Origin: Aricia agestis | Taxonomy: Eukaryota > Arthropoda > Insecta > Lepidoptera > Lycaenidae | Reading direction: 5' to 3' | Length of the DNA: 64,000 bases | Assembly (NCBI RefSeq): GCF_905147365.1 | Contig: NC_056410.1 | Coordinates: 2,207,501 to 2,271,500 of the forward strand | Shown: positions 35,301 to 39,790 of the stretch, in pieces | Layout of the letters: every line of letters begins with the position of its first letter | Numbering within the stretch: position 1 is the stretch's first letter | Notes under the pieces: generated by a model | Database searches by the model: none | Told to the model about the DNA's origin: nothing | What the model saw: the letters and a program-made list of their open reading frames with translations, nothing else | Made by a program: the position numbers and the translations under genes

Positions 35301-38300
35301 TTTGTAACTTGCTATAGATGGAGGAGGCCGAGGCCTTCTCGCTGCTCCGTCACCTGATGTTCCGGCGCGGCCTCCGCAACCAGTACCTGCCCGATATGAG
35401 CGCGCTCCAAGTACAGGTAATTGGTAAACAAGTAAATAAACGGCCAAATCACTTCAAACAAAGATTAGGTACTTTCGTCATTTTGCTAGGAAAAGATGAC
35501 CTGACCTGACTGTATTCAAGATAGTCAGGGAAGAGTCAAAGTTGGAATAATATCTTCAACTCACAAATACACATATTTTTTCCTGATTCAATAAATCGTT
35601 TTGCTATCGTTGTACATCCTGGGAAAGTGCCCAGGGTACAAACAAACGAACTTGCAGACTTAGTGTCTAAACACATTAGGCCGAAAATACGCGGCCGAAG
35701 TTCGGCATAATTACTCTTGCAATGCGCTACGCATACACTATAACGCGACGTAATACGGCATGTTGTGTCATCAGCAATTTAAAATACATTGCCGGCGTTG
35801 TCATACCGAATTTCGGTCGCGTTTTTTCGGCCTAGTGTGTTTAGACACTTAACTTCAACATTTCCACTTACCGATACTTTCGTCCACTCCAGCTGTACCA
35901 GCTGTCCCGCCTCGTCCGCGACCACGAACCGGAGCTGCACGCGAAGCTGGAGGCGCTGGACATCTCGCCGGCGCTGTACGCCGCGCCCTGGATGCTCACG
36001 CTCTTCACCAGCCAGTTCCCGCTCGGCTTCGTTGTGAGGGTCTTCGGTGAGTTGGATAGATCTAGGATGCGTATGGGAATAAGGAAATGAGGATGTTTGG
36101 TAGTGTGGACTTAAGAGTAAACATGAGTTTTTGCTAGGCTGAGTAAGAAGCCTTGGGTGTGAAGACCATTATATCGGATTAGTTCCCGAACCGGTGGTAA
36201 TCTATTCAGAAATAAAACATTTTTTATCTACATAAGCCAACCACCAAATGGAGTGCCTGAGTTAATCAATTTTGCTGAGGCAAATTGCTTGTCTCTTATC
36301 CGCCAAGAAATGGAGGCACAAGATTATAACCAAATAAAATAATTCCACAGATCTGATCTTCCTGGAATCTCTGGACGTAGTGTTCGCGGTTTCGCTGGCG
36401 CTGCTGAGCGTCCACCGCGAGGGCCTGATGATGTGCTGCGGCTGCGAGGAGGCGGCCGAGTACCTCAAGCACAAGCTGCCTGACGTAGACCGCGCCGTCG
36501 CAGACAAGGTTATGAAGAAGGTACCGTGTTTTGTCCTTGCCTTAAAGGTTTTGGCCTTTGGACAGACTAAGAAACTGTTTTATGATTGTGGAACATAAAC
36601 TTTATGACCAAATAAATATTATTCTGTCCCTCATATTGAGTATAGGCCCAAATCCCTCTAATCCTACCTCTAAAAACCTCTAATCCAGGAGTCCAGGATA
36701 CTGGATCGTGGACCAGGACCCACCATTACATTTATTGTTAAGTAGACTCGTTTATTCCTTTCTCAGCTGACTAGAACTTCATGCGGGAACGGTTCACTTT
36801 TCCTGTGCCTGTGTGAAACCTATCACATATCCTTACCGGAAACTACAAAATTTAATCTTTTGTTCTTTCTCTACTCGCTACCAGGTCCACAAGATGGACA
36901 TCAGCCGGCAGCTGTCGGAGTACGCGGTGGAGTACGGCGTGCTGCGGGAGGAGATGCCGCGCCTGGCCGCGCTGACTGAGCACAACCAGCGCCTGTTGGA
37001 CGAGACGGAGCGGCTGACTGCTGAGCTTGACGTGAGTACACCAGGAAGTTCGGTCGTGCATTGACGCTTGTCTCTCTCACTCGCAGCTTGCTATCTCATT
37101 TCTGCAGGTACGCGATATTCACGTGTTCGAGATATGTATGTCGCAGCCGATTGGCTTAAATAGCCGTTCAATCAAACAGCTAGCCCTTTGACTGAACAAC
37201 GCCATTCAATACTACGTCTAGCTTTTATATTGAATATTTTAGTCGCTCAAAACGTTCAACACTACAGCTGAATCAAAAGCCGCCGTCTAATTGAAGTAGT
37301 TCAGCGCGCACCGCTGCGGCGCTAGGTGCGTTTTATTTACAATATGGCGTCAACTAGCAGGTGTTTGTTGGTGTTTGTTGGTGTTTGTGGTTGTTTTTCG
37401 GAAATAAAGTAGTTAATAAAAGTTACAAGTGTTATTAAAGAGACAAAAATTGTGGAGGCACATACGAGTGAATCAAAATTTCAACAAATATTCGAGGAGT
37501 AATTACGGGATTATGAAATGGATGGACGCAGCCCCCCCGAAAGGGGGGTTCGGGGGGCTCAGCCCCCCGTCAAAACAAAAACAAACACAATCGAAAAAGT
37601 CCAAAAGTTGGTTAGGTTAGGTTAGAACTTAGACCACAACACAGAGGGAGCCGAGCGAGCGCAGCGAGCGTGCTGCGGCAACAGCCGGCGACCGTCGACA
37701 AATAAAAGGGGGCTCGGAGGGCGCAGCCCCCCGCCAAAACAAAAACAAACACAATCCAGAAAGTTCAAAAGTAGGTTAGGTTAGAACTGTGACTGTGCTG
37801 CGGCAGCAGCCGGCGACCGTCAATTTTTACTTATTGCATTAAACTTAATCTGAGAATAATCTTTCAATAAAATACAAAAAGATTTCCTATTCTCCCAAAT
37901 TACATATTAAGCTAATGGTCGCCCTGGTTAATTTGCCATTAAACCAGTTGGCTAAGCGTCGTCTAGCTGTAGTGTTGAACGTTGTAGTCAACAAGTCGGC
38001 TAAACGACGTATAGCCGTGTGATTGAATGGCGTTGTTCAGCCAAAGGGCTAGCTGTTTGATTGAACGGCTATTTAAACCAGTCGGCTGCGACATATATAA
38101 TATATTCTTAAGTATTTTGCACTTTTTAGCGGAACTTATTTCTATGGTGTGCTAAGGTACGGTACGGTACCTACGGGCTACGGCACAGAATATGTATAAT
38201 AGTACTCCGTACCTATGGTATATTATGTTGGCAAGGTTGTGTTTTGTGAAAGCAAAATCAATTGACCACAATTATACATTTTGTGACCAATAGACATGAC

Positions 38301-39300
38301 AGCTGACAATCTTATTACAATTTTCTACAGTCTACCGCTTTGTAGTTGTTATTTTGTCATTCTGAGCATACTTGTAACGTTCGTCTTCATTTTCTCTAAG
38401 AATTACAAATGTCTTGTACTTATTTTATAGTGAATAATAGAAATAAATTCTTCTTGTTTATTTCAGAATGCAATGGACACAATCAATAGTTACCAAAAAA
38501 ACCAAACCCGACTGGAGACACAGAACAAAATAATGGAGCACCAGCTTCTGATGCTGAGTCGCTACATATCGGCGAATCAGAAGGACTTGCCGCCCGAGAT
38601 TAAGAAGGTGGTTCAAATCCATGCAAAAAAGATCTCTTTCAGTTCCAAGATCACCTCCTTCAAATTCACGTCCAACGACGACGAGGAGGAGAAGAAACCG
38701 CACAAGACCGGCGTCAGCTCCCCCAACCTCTTCTCCAAGATAAGCAGGGAGGACGTCCTCAACGCGGTAAACAGAGAGAAGAACATAGAGAGCGATAGAA
38801 AACACTTCCTGATGAAGAAGTCGCAGTCCGTGCACTCCGGTCTCATCGCCACCAGGCTCAAAGTCGCGGAGGCGGAGCGCAAGAGCAGCCTGCGAATAGA
38901 CGACCTCGCCAACGATCTCAAGAAGAAGACCTTCACGACGCAGGAGCAGATACTCCAGGAGAGGCTGTTCGAGAAGCAGTTGAAGCACGACTTCGACGAG
39001 AACCTGAAGAAGTTGGACGAGAAGTTGACGCCGAACTACAACGACGATCTGAGCATATTCCAAAGCAAGAAGAGCATGTCGCTGAGTCTGAAAGCGCCCA
39101 AGCCGCAGGAGACGAAGTTGCCCGACAGCGGGTTCGTGACGCCGATGAGCCCGACCGAGCGAGAGAGACGGGACGATAGCTCCGTCATCTCGCACCCTCT
39201 TAGCGACTGTGACGTGGACATCAAGTTCGACGGACAGTCCACCAAGCTGAAGCAGATAAGACCGCTCAAGACTAACGGAGTGGCGGAGAAGAAGACATAA
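17262..39300 (+). CDS. plx: TBC1D1/TBC1D4-type Rab GTPase-activating protein (pollux orthologue), 22 coding exons joined
   Basis: Joined CDS: 17262-17330, 23053-23228, 24625-24739, 24919-25059, 25179-25823, 26051-26252, 26435-26557, 27255-27370, 27678-27769, 27985-28123, 28920-29061, 29301-29394, 29763-29884, 30265-30411, 30647-30805, 31880-32044, 32486-32637, 35318-35416, 35893-36046, 36351-36520, 36885-37031, 38467-39300. These sum to 4203 nt (1400 residues plus TAA), and every junction is GT-AG with matching phase. The product matches the family in order: split PTB/PID-like domain (about 119-460), DUF3350 helix (about 743-790), TBC domain (about 828-1050) and a C-terminal coiled-coil/Ser-Lys tail. 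In vertebrates these proteins inactivate Rabs on vesicles and are switched off by Akt/AMPK phosphorylation, which controls glucose-transporter traffic. The insect role is inferred. The vertebrate N-terminal first PID is not found in the window, so upstream coding exons cannot be excluded. The gene hosts many intronic mobile elements but no exon is broken. Confidence 0.9.
17450..17612. mobile_element. Foldback MITE, TTA target duplication (Harbinger-like)
   Basis: 163 bp between TTA at 17447-17449 and 17613-17615. Arms of about 60 bp contain GTCAGTACTCAAGATGCATC and CTCGGTCTCAAGAC. Lies 120 bp downstream of exon 2. Confidence 0.75.
18045..18190 (+). repeat. Moth repeat (GGCCGGCAACGCACCTGCAG family), partial
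   Basis: Contains GGCCGGCAACGCACCTGCAG and CCATCAGGTGACCCGTTTGC, ends in poly(A). Other copies: 20353-20613 (+), 23451-23671 (both strands), 51790-52026 (-). It resembles the abundant short non-autonomous elements of moths; class uncertain. Confidence 0.65.
18588..18850 (+). repeat. Interspersed repeat, copy matching 50620-50865
   Basis: Starts GGCACGGCCGTGCC, contains AGCCAAGCTTTTTAGCAAAG and GGTTAAGCTAGTTTTAAC in complement, ends near ACTGACTGACAGATCATCA. The 50-kb copy is in opposite orientation. Confidence 0.65.
18862..18995 (+). pseudogene. LINE C-terminal coding scrap
   Basis: Encodes N-K-L-K-A-W-L-E-C-D-L-K-T-F-Y-D-R-S-I-E, a pattern like the extreme C-terminus of Jockey-type reverse transcriptase proteins (K-x-W-L ... 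F-Y-[SD]). Repeated at 47437-47562. Confidence 0.5.
19155..19395 (+). repeat. Interspersed moth repeat, second copy of the 4236 family
   Basis: Begins ACTTGATGACGCCCACAACT, contains CCTTTCCCGTGACTCAAAGT and GTTCAGCGGCTTAGGCGTGA, ends ACAGACACACTTTCCCATTT. Confidence 0.65.
19908..19956. repeat. Hairpin, 17-bp arms
   Basis: AAATGCTTATCATGTAG and its complement CTACATGATAAGCATTT. Confidence 0.75.
20353..20613 (+). repeat. Moth repeat (GGCCGGCAACGCACCTGCAG family), longer copy
   Basis: Begins GGCGTGAAACAGCGCTTGCG, has a (CCCTATTCCCTT)-rich pyrimidine tract, then the family core and a poly(A) end. Mirror image of 51790-52026. Confidence 0.7.
22630..22884. mobile_element. TA-site foldback MITE, copy 3
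   Basis: Diverged copy of 10247-10503 (AAGTGATAATAATTTAG at the left, GTTACACCTTG then TATA at the right). The left terminal bases are eroded. Confidence 0.65.
23053..23228 (+). CDS. plx: plx exon 3: Ser/Gln-rich N-terminal segment, residues 24-82
   Basis: Preceded by TATTGCAG and followed by GTAAGT. It enters in phase 0 and ends with two bases of a Leu codon finished by exon 4. The product is low-complexity (Ser, Asn, Gln, Pro, Gly) with no recognisable domain and looks like disordered linker. GC content jumps above the flanking intron, as in the other exons. Intron 2 (5.7 kb) lies upstream. Confidence 0.85.
23451..23671. repeat. Two moth-repeat halves head to head
   Basis: 23451-23560 is the complement of the family core, and 23560-23671 the core in + orientation, together a 220-bp foldback with its axis near 23556. 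Lies in intron 3. Confidence 0.7.
24350..24514. mobile_element. Foldback MITE with CACCACTTACTGATAAGTG arms
   Basis: Ends GGCCTGTTGCACCACTTACT and the complement of CACTTACTGATAAGTG; the left arm has a 21-bp tandem duplication. TAA at the left and TTA at the right make the exact boundary ambiguous. Intron 3 of plx. Confidence 0.7.
24625..24739 (+). CDS. plx: plx exon 4: Pro/Ser-rich segment leading into the PID-like domain, residues 82-120
   Basis: Acceptor TTACTTTCAG, donor GAG|GTAAAT; exits in phase 0. Encodes a Pro-Ser-rich stretch, then a run of Ser/Leu ending in H-F-F-E, the first residues of the PTB/PID-like strand that continues as V-L-Y-I-G in exon 5. This matches the family junction F-E-V-L-[YF]-x-G. 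A Harbinger-like MITE (24350-24514) lies about 110 bases upstream of the acceptor. Confidence 0.88.
24919..25059 (+). CDS. plx: plx exon 5: first half of the PID-like domain, residues 121-167
   Basis: Acceptor TTTTTCAG, donor GGA|GTAAGT, phase 0 at both ends. Contains VLYIGKVRIS then KVPETLIDDALHKF, closely matching the start of the second PID of TBC1D1/TBC1D4 (V-L-[YF]-x-G-[RK]-[VI] and P-x-x-[LF]-I-D-[ED]). It ends with a basic RRHSLLS patch (R158, R159, S161), a plausible basophilic-kinase (RRxS) site just before the regulatory insert. Phosphorylation is inferred from motif only. Confidence 0.93.
25179..25823 (+). CDS. plx: plx exon 6: 215-residue regulatory insert inside the PID-like domain, residues 168-382
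   Basis: Acceptor TATTTTCCAG, donor CAG|GTAAGC, phase 0 at both ends; the longest internal exon. It is mostly charged and polar (Asn, Asp, Lys, Ser) and probably disordered. R353-D354-R355-S356-A357-S358 fits the Akt/SGK consensus RxRxxS. The exon ends with N-R-T-M-L-F-Q, the conserved re-entry into the PID fold. In vertebrates the equivalent insert carries the AMPK/Akt 14-3-3 sites, so position and motif suggest a conserved phospho-switch. It is more AT-rich than the later exons. Confidence 0.92.
26051..26252 (+). CDS. plx: plx exon 7: second half of the PID-like domain, residues 383-450
   Basis: Acceptor TTTCTTTTAG, donor G|GTAAGT; ends in phase 1. Encodes V-G-R-S-E-L-R-L-I-S-P-D, then H-F-G-F-V-C-R-E and YACYVFKCES. 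These match the PID hallmarks of the family (G-x-x-E-[VI]-x-L-I-S-P-D; H-F-G-F-[IV]-C-R-E; C-Y-V-F-[QK]-C). This is one of the two stretches, with the TBC domain, on which the family assignment rests. Confidence 0.94.
26435..26557 (+). CDS. plx: plx exon 8: end of the PID-like domain and Cys-containing helix, residues 450-491
   Basis: Acceptor TTTTTTTCAG, donor G|GTATAC; enters and leaves in phase 1. Encodes A-I-K-Q-A-F (the last PID helix; family K-Q-A-F) and then C-E-H-C-P-M-L-W-Y-H-R-L-C-H-D-I-E-G, matching the family pattern C-x-x-C-P-x-x-x-x-[HY]-[KR]-L-C. Intron 8 downstream contains an antisense tRNA-derived SINE. Confidence 0.92.
26585..26946 (-). mobile_element. tRNA-derived SINE, copy 2, in intron 8 of plx
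   Basis: Antisense to the gene. Box B GGTTCGAATCC is the complement of 26881-26891, and box A TGGTCTAGTGGTATAGAG lies at the right end. A perfect 13-bp direct repeat AAAATATAATAAT flanks it at 26572-26584 and 26947-26959, the expected LINE-mediated target duplication. Near-identical to 2968-3326. Confidence 0.85.
27255..27370 (+). CDS. plx: plx exon 9: acidic helical segment, residues 491-529
   Basis: Acceptor TTGTGTTCTAG, donor GAG|GTAGGT; phase 1 in, phase 0 out. Begins M-N-D-K-K after the split Gly (family G-M-N-x-x-K) and continues through an acidic stretch with several Glu, ending N-H-M-Y-E. Strongly GC-biased third codon positions compared with the AT-rich intron. Confidence 0.9.
27678..27769 (+). 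CDS. plx: plx exon 10: conserved helix, residues 530-560
   Basis: Acceptor TTATTATCCAG, donor AG|GTTACT; phase 0 in, phase 2 out. Encodes V-T-E-H-N-A-F-L-M-M-L-L-R-A-H-C-E-A-K-Q, then Q-R-H-V-H, equivalent to the family helix E-N-E-L-I-I-x-F-L-R followed by K-Q-x-x-H. The donor is atypical beyond GT but the phase fits exon 11 exactly. Confidence 0.88.
27985..28123 (+). CDS. plx: plx exon 11: basic segment like the calmodulin-binding region, residues 560-606
   Basis: Acceptor ATAATTTCAG; enters in phase 2. Contains M-K-A-K-R-S-L-S-S-G-F-D-H-L-L-K-R-K-Q-S, corresponding to K-A-K-R-S-L-x-x-[SG] of TBC1D1/4, a basic amphipathic segment implicated in calmodulin binding in vertebrates; R591-K592-Q593-S594 is a further basophilic site. 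The chosen donor AAG|GTGGAT is weak. A stronger GTGAGT at 28283 stays open and in phase and would add 53 residues (see findings). Confidence 0.82.
28178..28262. repeat. Hairpin overlapping a possible exon 11 extension
   Basis: GAGTTGCGTTG and AGGAAT at the left pair with ATTCCTTGCAACGCAACTC at the right; arms of about 26 bp with few mismatches. It lies between the two candidate donors of exon 11. Confidence 0.65.
28390..28890 (+). repeat. Intron 11 repeat pieces
   Basis: 28390-28640 has paired GGGCGGCGAAA-type segments. 28700-28885 is similar over most of its length to 56985-57180 (GCATGTTTCACACACAGAA; GGATCAAAATGTTTTATTCC). Confidence 0.5.
28920..29061 (+). CDS. plx: plx exon 12: Pro/Ser/Thr-rich linker, residues 607-654
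   Basis: Acceptor TCCATTTCAG, donor G|GTAATT; phase 0 in, phase 1 out. Encodes E-V-S-P-N-P-L-P-A-P, then M-P-P-T-P-P and many Ser/Thr with several S/T-P sites, typical disordered linker between the PID-like region and the GAP domain. No domain assignment is possible. Confidence 0.87.
29301..29394 (+). CDS. plx: plx exon 13: Ser/Pro linker, residues 654-685
   Basis: Acceptor CTTTAGTTTCAG, donor AT|GTATGT; phase 1 in, phase 2 out. Encodes E-P-S-S-P-K-I-V-I-P-A-V-E-E-V-I-E-G and then S-S-E-C-T-P-V-T-S-P. Short linker exon identified by phase continuity and codon bias rather than by homology. Confidence 0.85.
29763..29884 (+). CDS. plx: plx exon 14: linker, residues 685-726
   Basis: Acceptor GTTCCTCCAG, donor G|GTGAGG; phase 2 in, phase 1 out. 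Very GC-rich. Encodes F-L-K-V-S-D-A-R-P-S-A-A-E-A-G, then E-T-W-R-Q-A-I-Y-N-K-V-V. The frame is fixed by both neighbours. Confidence 0.87.
30265..30411 (+). CDS. plx: plx exon 15: DUF3350 helix, residues 726-775
   Basis: Acceptor GCAATTTCCAG, donor G|GTAATG; phase 1 at both ends. Encodes K-R-S-R-E-E-L-R-Q-L-W-K-M-A-I, then Q-T-I-L-L-V-R-M-E-K-E-N-A-R-L-K. This is the DUF3350 signature that sits directly before the TBC domain in TBC1D1/TBC1D4 (family R-E-L-R-x-L-W, L-L-R-M-E-K-E-N). Confidence 0.94.
30647..30805 (+). CDS. plx: plx exon 16: DUF3350 end and approach to the TBC domain, residues 775-828
   Basis: Acceptor GTTGACACAG, donor G|GTTAGA; phase 1 at both ends. Encodes R-I-K-L-E-Y-T-E-L (family K-L-x-Y-E-E-I), then V-M-W-D-S-L-L (family W-E-K-M-L) and H-M-L-R-Q-A-V-Y-Q, which joins G-V-P-R in exon 17. 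GC-rich. Confidence 0.91.
31126..31784 (+). mobile_element. Solo LTR (659 bp) with 4-bp target duplication, in intron 16 of plx
   Basis: Begins TGTTACGG and ends CACGTAACA (TG...CA, with TGTTACG/CGTAACA as an inverted repeat), flanked by ATAT at 31122-31125 and 31785-31788. It carries TATAAAA (31494-31500), an initiator TCAGT (A at 31525, 31 bp downstream) and AATAAA (31720-31725). No internal retroviral-type coding region is present, so it is a recombination product. Family (Ty3 or other) not decided. Same strand as plx. Confidence 0.75.
31494..31527 (+). promoter_or_regulatory. LTR core promoter (TATA plus initiator)
   Basis: TATAAAA at 31494-31500 and GTCAGTTCG with the initiator A at 31525; spacing 31 bp is ideal for arthropod core promoters. 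Confidence 0.6.
31880..32044 (+). CDS. plx: plx exon 17: start of the TBC (Rab-GAP) domain, residues 828-883
   Basis: Acceptor ACTCTATCCAG, donor G|GTCAGT; phase 1 at both ends. Opens with G-V-P-R and then R-G-G-V-W-Y-F-L-A-E-Q, the TBC motif A pattern G-x-P-x-x-x-R-x-x-[VIL]-W. It ends with H-Q-H-A-I-L-I-D-L-(G), the start of the IxxDxxR catalytic motif. Upstream intron 16 holds a solo LTR with its own core promoter. Confidence 0.95.
32486..32637 (+). CDS. plx: plx exon 18: TBC catalytic core with both fingers, residues 883-933
   Basis: Acceptor TTTTCACGCAG, donor CAT|GTAAGT; phase 1 in, phase 0 out. R884 in G-R-T-F-P completes the IxxDxxR arginine-finger motif. Q921 in G-Y-C-Q-G-L is the glutamine finger (YxQ). 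Both catalytic residues are intact, so the encoded GAP should be active. The stretch A-Y-S-L-L-D and F-V-A-G-V-L-L-L-H is nearly identical to vertebrate TBC1D1/4. Confidence 0.96.
32717..33555 (+). repeat. Interspersed moth repeat in intron 18
   Basis: Opens with ACTAGCGGCCCGCCCCGGCT then TCGCACGGGT and closes with AGTAGTTTCGGAGCCTATTC, a head and tail common in moth genomes. 32875-32943 (GCGGCACCCGGCTGTCGCAT) recurs at 56470-56535. Class uncertain. Confidence 0.5.
33602..34967 (+). pseudogene. LINE reverse transcriptase remnant
   Basis: 33602-34090 encodes N-Y-R-P-I, the palm D-L-S-K-A-F-D (D92 of this piece) and G-V-P-Q-G-S. A one-base deletion near 34065 shifts the frame. The catalytic F-A-D-D (34138-34149) then lies in another frame that continues to 34488. 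A further frameshift near 34470 and a stop at 34692-34694 precede the last piece (34695-34967). Inactive. Confidence 0.88.
35205..35270. repeat. (TTCA)n microsatellite tail of the LINE
   Basis: Imperfect run of TTCATTCA units directly after the LINE 3' end. Confidence 0.9.
35318..35416 (+). CDS. plx: plx exon 19: TBC domain, residues 934-966
   Basis: Acceptor TTGCTATAG, donor CAG|GTAATT; phase 0 at both ends. Encodes M-E-E-A-E-A-F, then L-M-F-R-R-G-L-R-N-Q-Y and P-D-M-S-A-L-Q, matching the family (S-E-E-x-A-F; L-M-[FY]-D-x-G-x-R-[KN]-Q-Y; P-D-M). Separated from exon 18 by a 2.7-kb intron that contains a LINE. Confidence 0.94.
35893..36046 (+). CDS. plx: plx exon 20: TBC domain, residues 967-1018
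   Basis: Acceptor CCACTCCAG, donor G|GTGAGT; phase 0 in, phase 1 out. Encodes L-Y-Q-L-S-R-L-V-R-D-H, then S-P-A-L-Y-A-A-P-W and F-T-S-Q-F-P-L-G-F-V-V-R-V-F, the SPxxYAxxWFxTxFxxxFP-type TBC motif that forms the hydrophobic core around the Rab-binding groove. Confidence 0.95.
36351..36520 (+). CDS. plx: plx exon 21: end of the TBC domain, residues 1018-1074
   Basis: Acceptor ATAATTCCACAG, donor AAG|GTACCG; phase 1 in, phase 0 out. Encodes (D)-L-I-F-L-E-S-L-D-V-V-F-A-V-S-L-A-L-L (family D-[IM]-I-F-L-Q-G-x-E-V-I-F-K-V-A-L-S-L-L) and K-H-K-L-P-D. The Gly of the vertebrate FLxG turn is replaced by Ser here. Confidence 0.94.
36885..37031 (+). CDS. plx: plx exon 22: post-TBC coiled coil, residues 1075-1123
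   Basis: Acceptor CGCTACCAG, donor GAC|GTGAGT; phase 0 at both ends. Encodes V-H-K-M-D-I-S-R-Q-L, then Y-A-V-E-Y-G-V-L-R-E-E (family V-F-E-M-D-I-[SA]-K-Q-L and Y-E-V-E-Y-H-V-L-Q-[ED]-E), followed by heptad-like Leu/Glu sequence predicted to be coiled coil. Confidence 0.94.
37132..38099. mobile_element. Inverted-repeat DNA element of about 0.97 kb in intron 22 of plx
   Basis: Ends ATGTCGCAGCCGATTGGCTT and its near-complement; terminal inverted repeats extend about 90 bp closely and about 150 bp loosely (AGCCGTTCAATCAAACAGCT; GAACAACGCCATTCAAT). The centre has two tandem GC-rich units (about 37528-37630 and 37700-37800) with CAGCCCCCCG and GGTTAGGTTAG. No transposase. TSD not resolved. Confidence 0.7.
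38467..39300 (+). CDS. plx: plx exon 23: last coding exon, coiled coil and long Lys/Ser-rich tail, residues 1124-1400
   Basis: Acceptor TTTATTTCAG; phase 0; ends at TAA 39298-39300. The first 45 or so residues continue the coiled coil (Q-K-N-Q-T-R-L-E-T-Q-N-K). The remaining 230 form a basic, Ser-rich tail with repeated charged helices and two basophilic-looking sites (S-Q-S-V-H and S-M-S-L-S after Lys pairs). It does not match the vertebrate C-terminus and is probably insect- or lepidopteran-specific. A 296-codon antisense frame over this exon is a codon-bias shadow. Confidence 0.92.
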   Translation, partial: NAMDTINSYQKNQTRLETQNKIMEHQLLMLSRYISANQKDLPPEIKKVVQIHAKKISFSSKITSFKFTSNDDEEEKKPHKTGVSSPNLFSKISREDVLNAVNREKNIESDRKHFLMKKSQSVHSGLIATRLKVAEAERKSSLRIDDLANDLKKKTFTTQEQILQERLFEKQLKHDFDENLKKLDEKLTPNYNDDLSIFQSKKSMSLSLKAPKPQETKLPDSGFVTPMSPTERERRDDSSVISHPLSDCDVDIKFDGQSTKLKQIRPLKTNGVAEKKT

Positions 39301-39790
39301 CATTGGAAATACGAGACGTGCTCCATTTAATCGAATAATCATTTTCAATATTACTAATCGATATCATAAAATCGAGAAATTGATATTTGGACCGAATGGA
39401 TAAAACCGTTAGTAGAATTATTGTTTTCAAAGTGAGATATTATATTAGATACTTAATTTAGTAACTTGGTGATTATGATATTTTTATATTTATTAAAATA
39501 TATTTGGAAGGTTGGACCACAGCATTCGGACCACGGAGATTTTAATGGATTAGGTTGTCAATTTATTTAATCTAGTACTTACTCATATTTTTATTCAAAC
39601 ATTTTGTTTAATTTTGCCAAAAAATTATTTGCCATAAACATTAAAGGGGTACCTTCATCACATAGTTATAAGAGCTAGAATTAAATATTTATAGATTATA
39701 AATTAGACAAAAATAAGTATAATGTATCTTTGTTGTTCAGTATACTTAATTATAAAAATAAATTACGCAAAAAATACATGCCTACACTAA
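39301..39790 (+). other. plx: plx 3' untranslated region with candidate poly(A) signal
   Basis: AT-rich sequence after the stop with no repeats recognised. AATAAA occurs at 39757-39762, and cleavage would be expected about 10-30 bases later. The true end could lie elsewhere; no other canonical hexamer was seen closer to the stop. Confidence 0.4.

Noticed and set aside
37600..37625. Telomeric TTAGG repeats
   Set aside because: Only about three units, inside a mobile element core.
38458..39348. 296-codon antisense ORF over the last plx exon
   Set aside because: A GC-biased third position in the sense exon clears stops on the other strand; the product is Leu/Arg-rich without homology and the sense frame is fixed by splicing.
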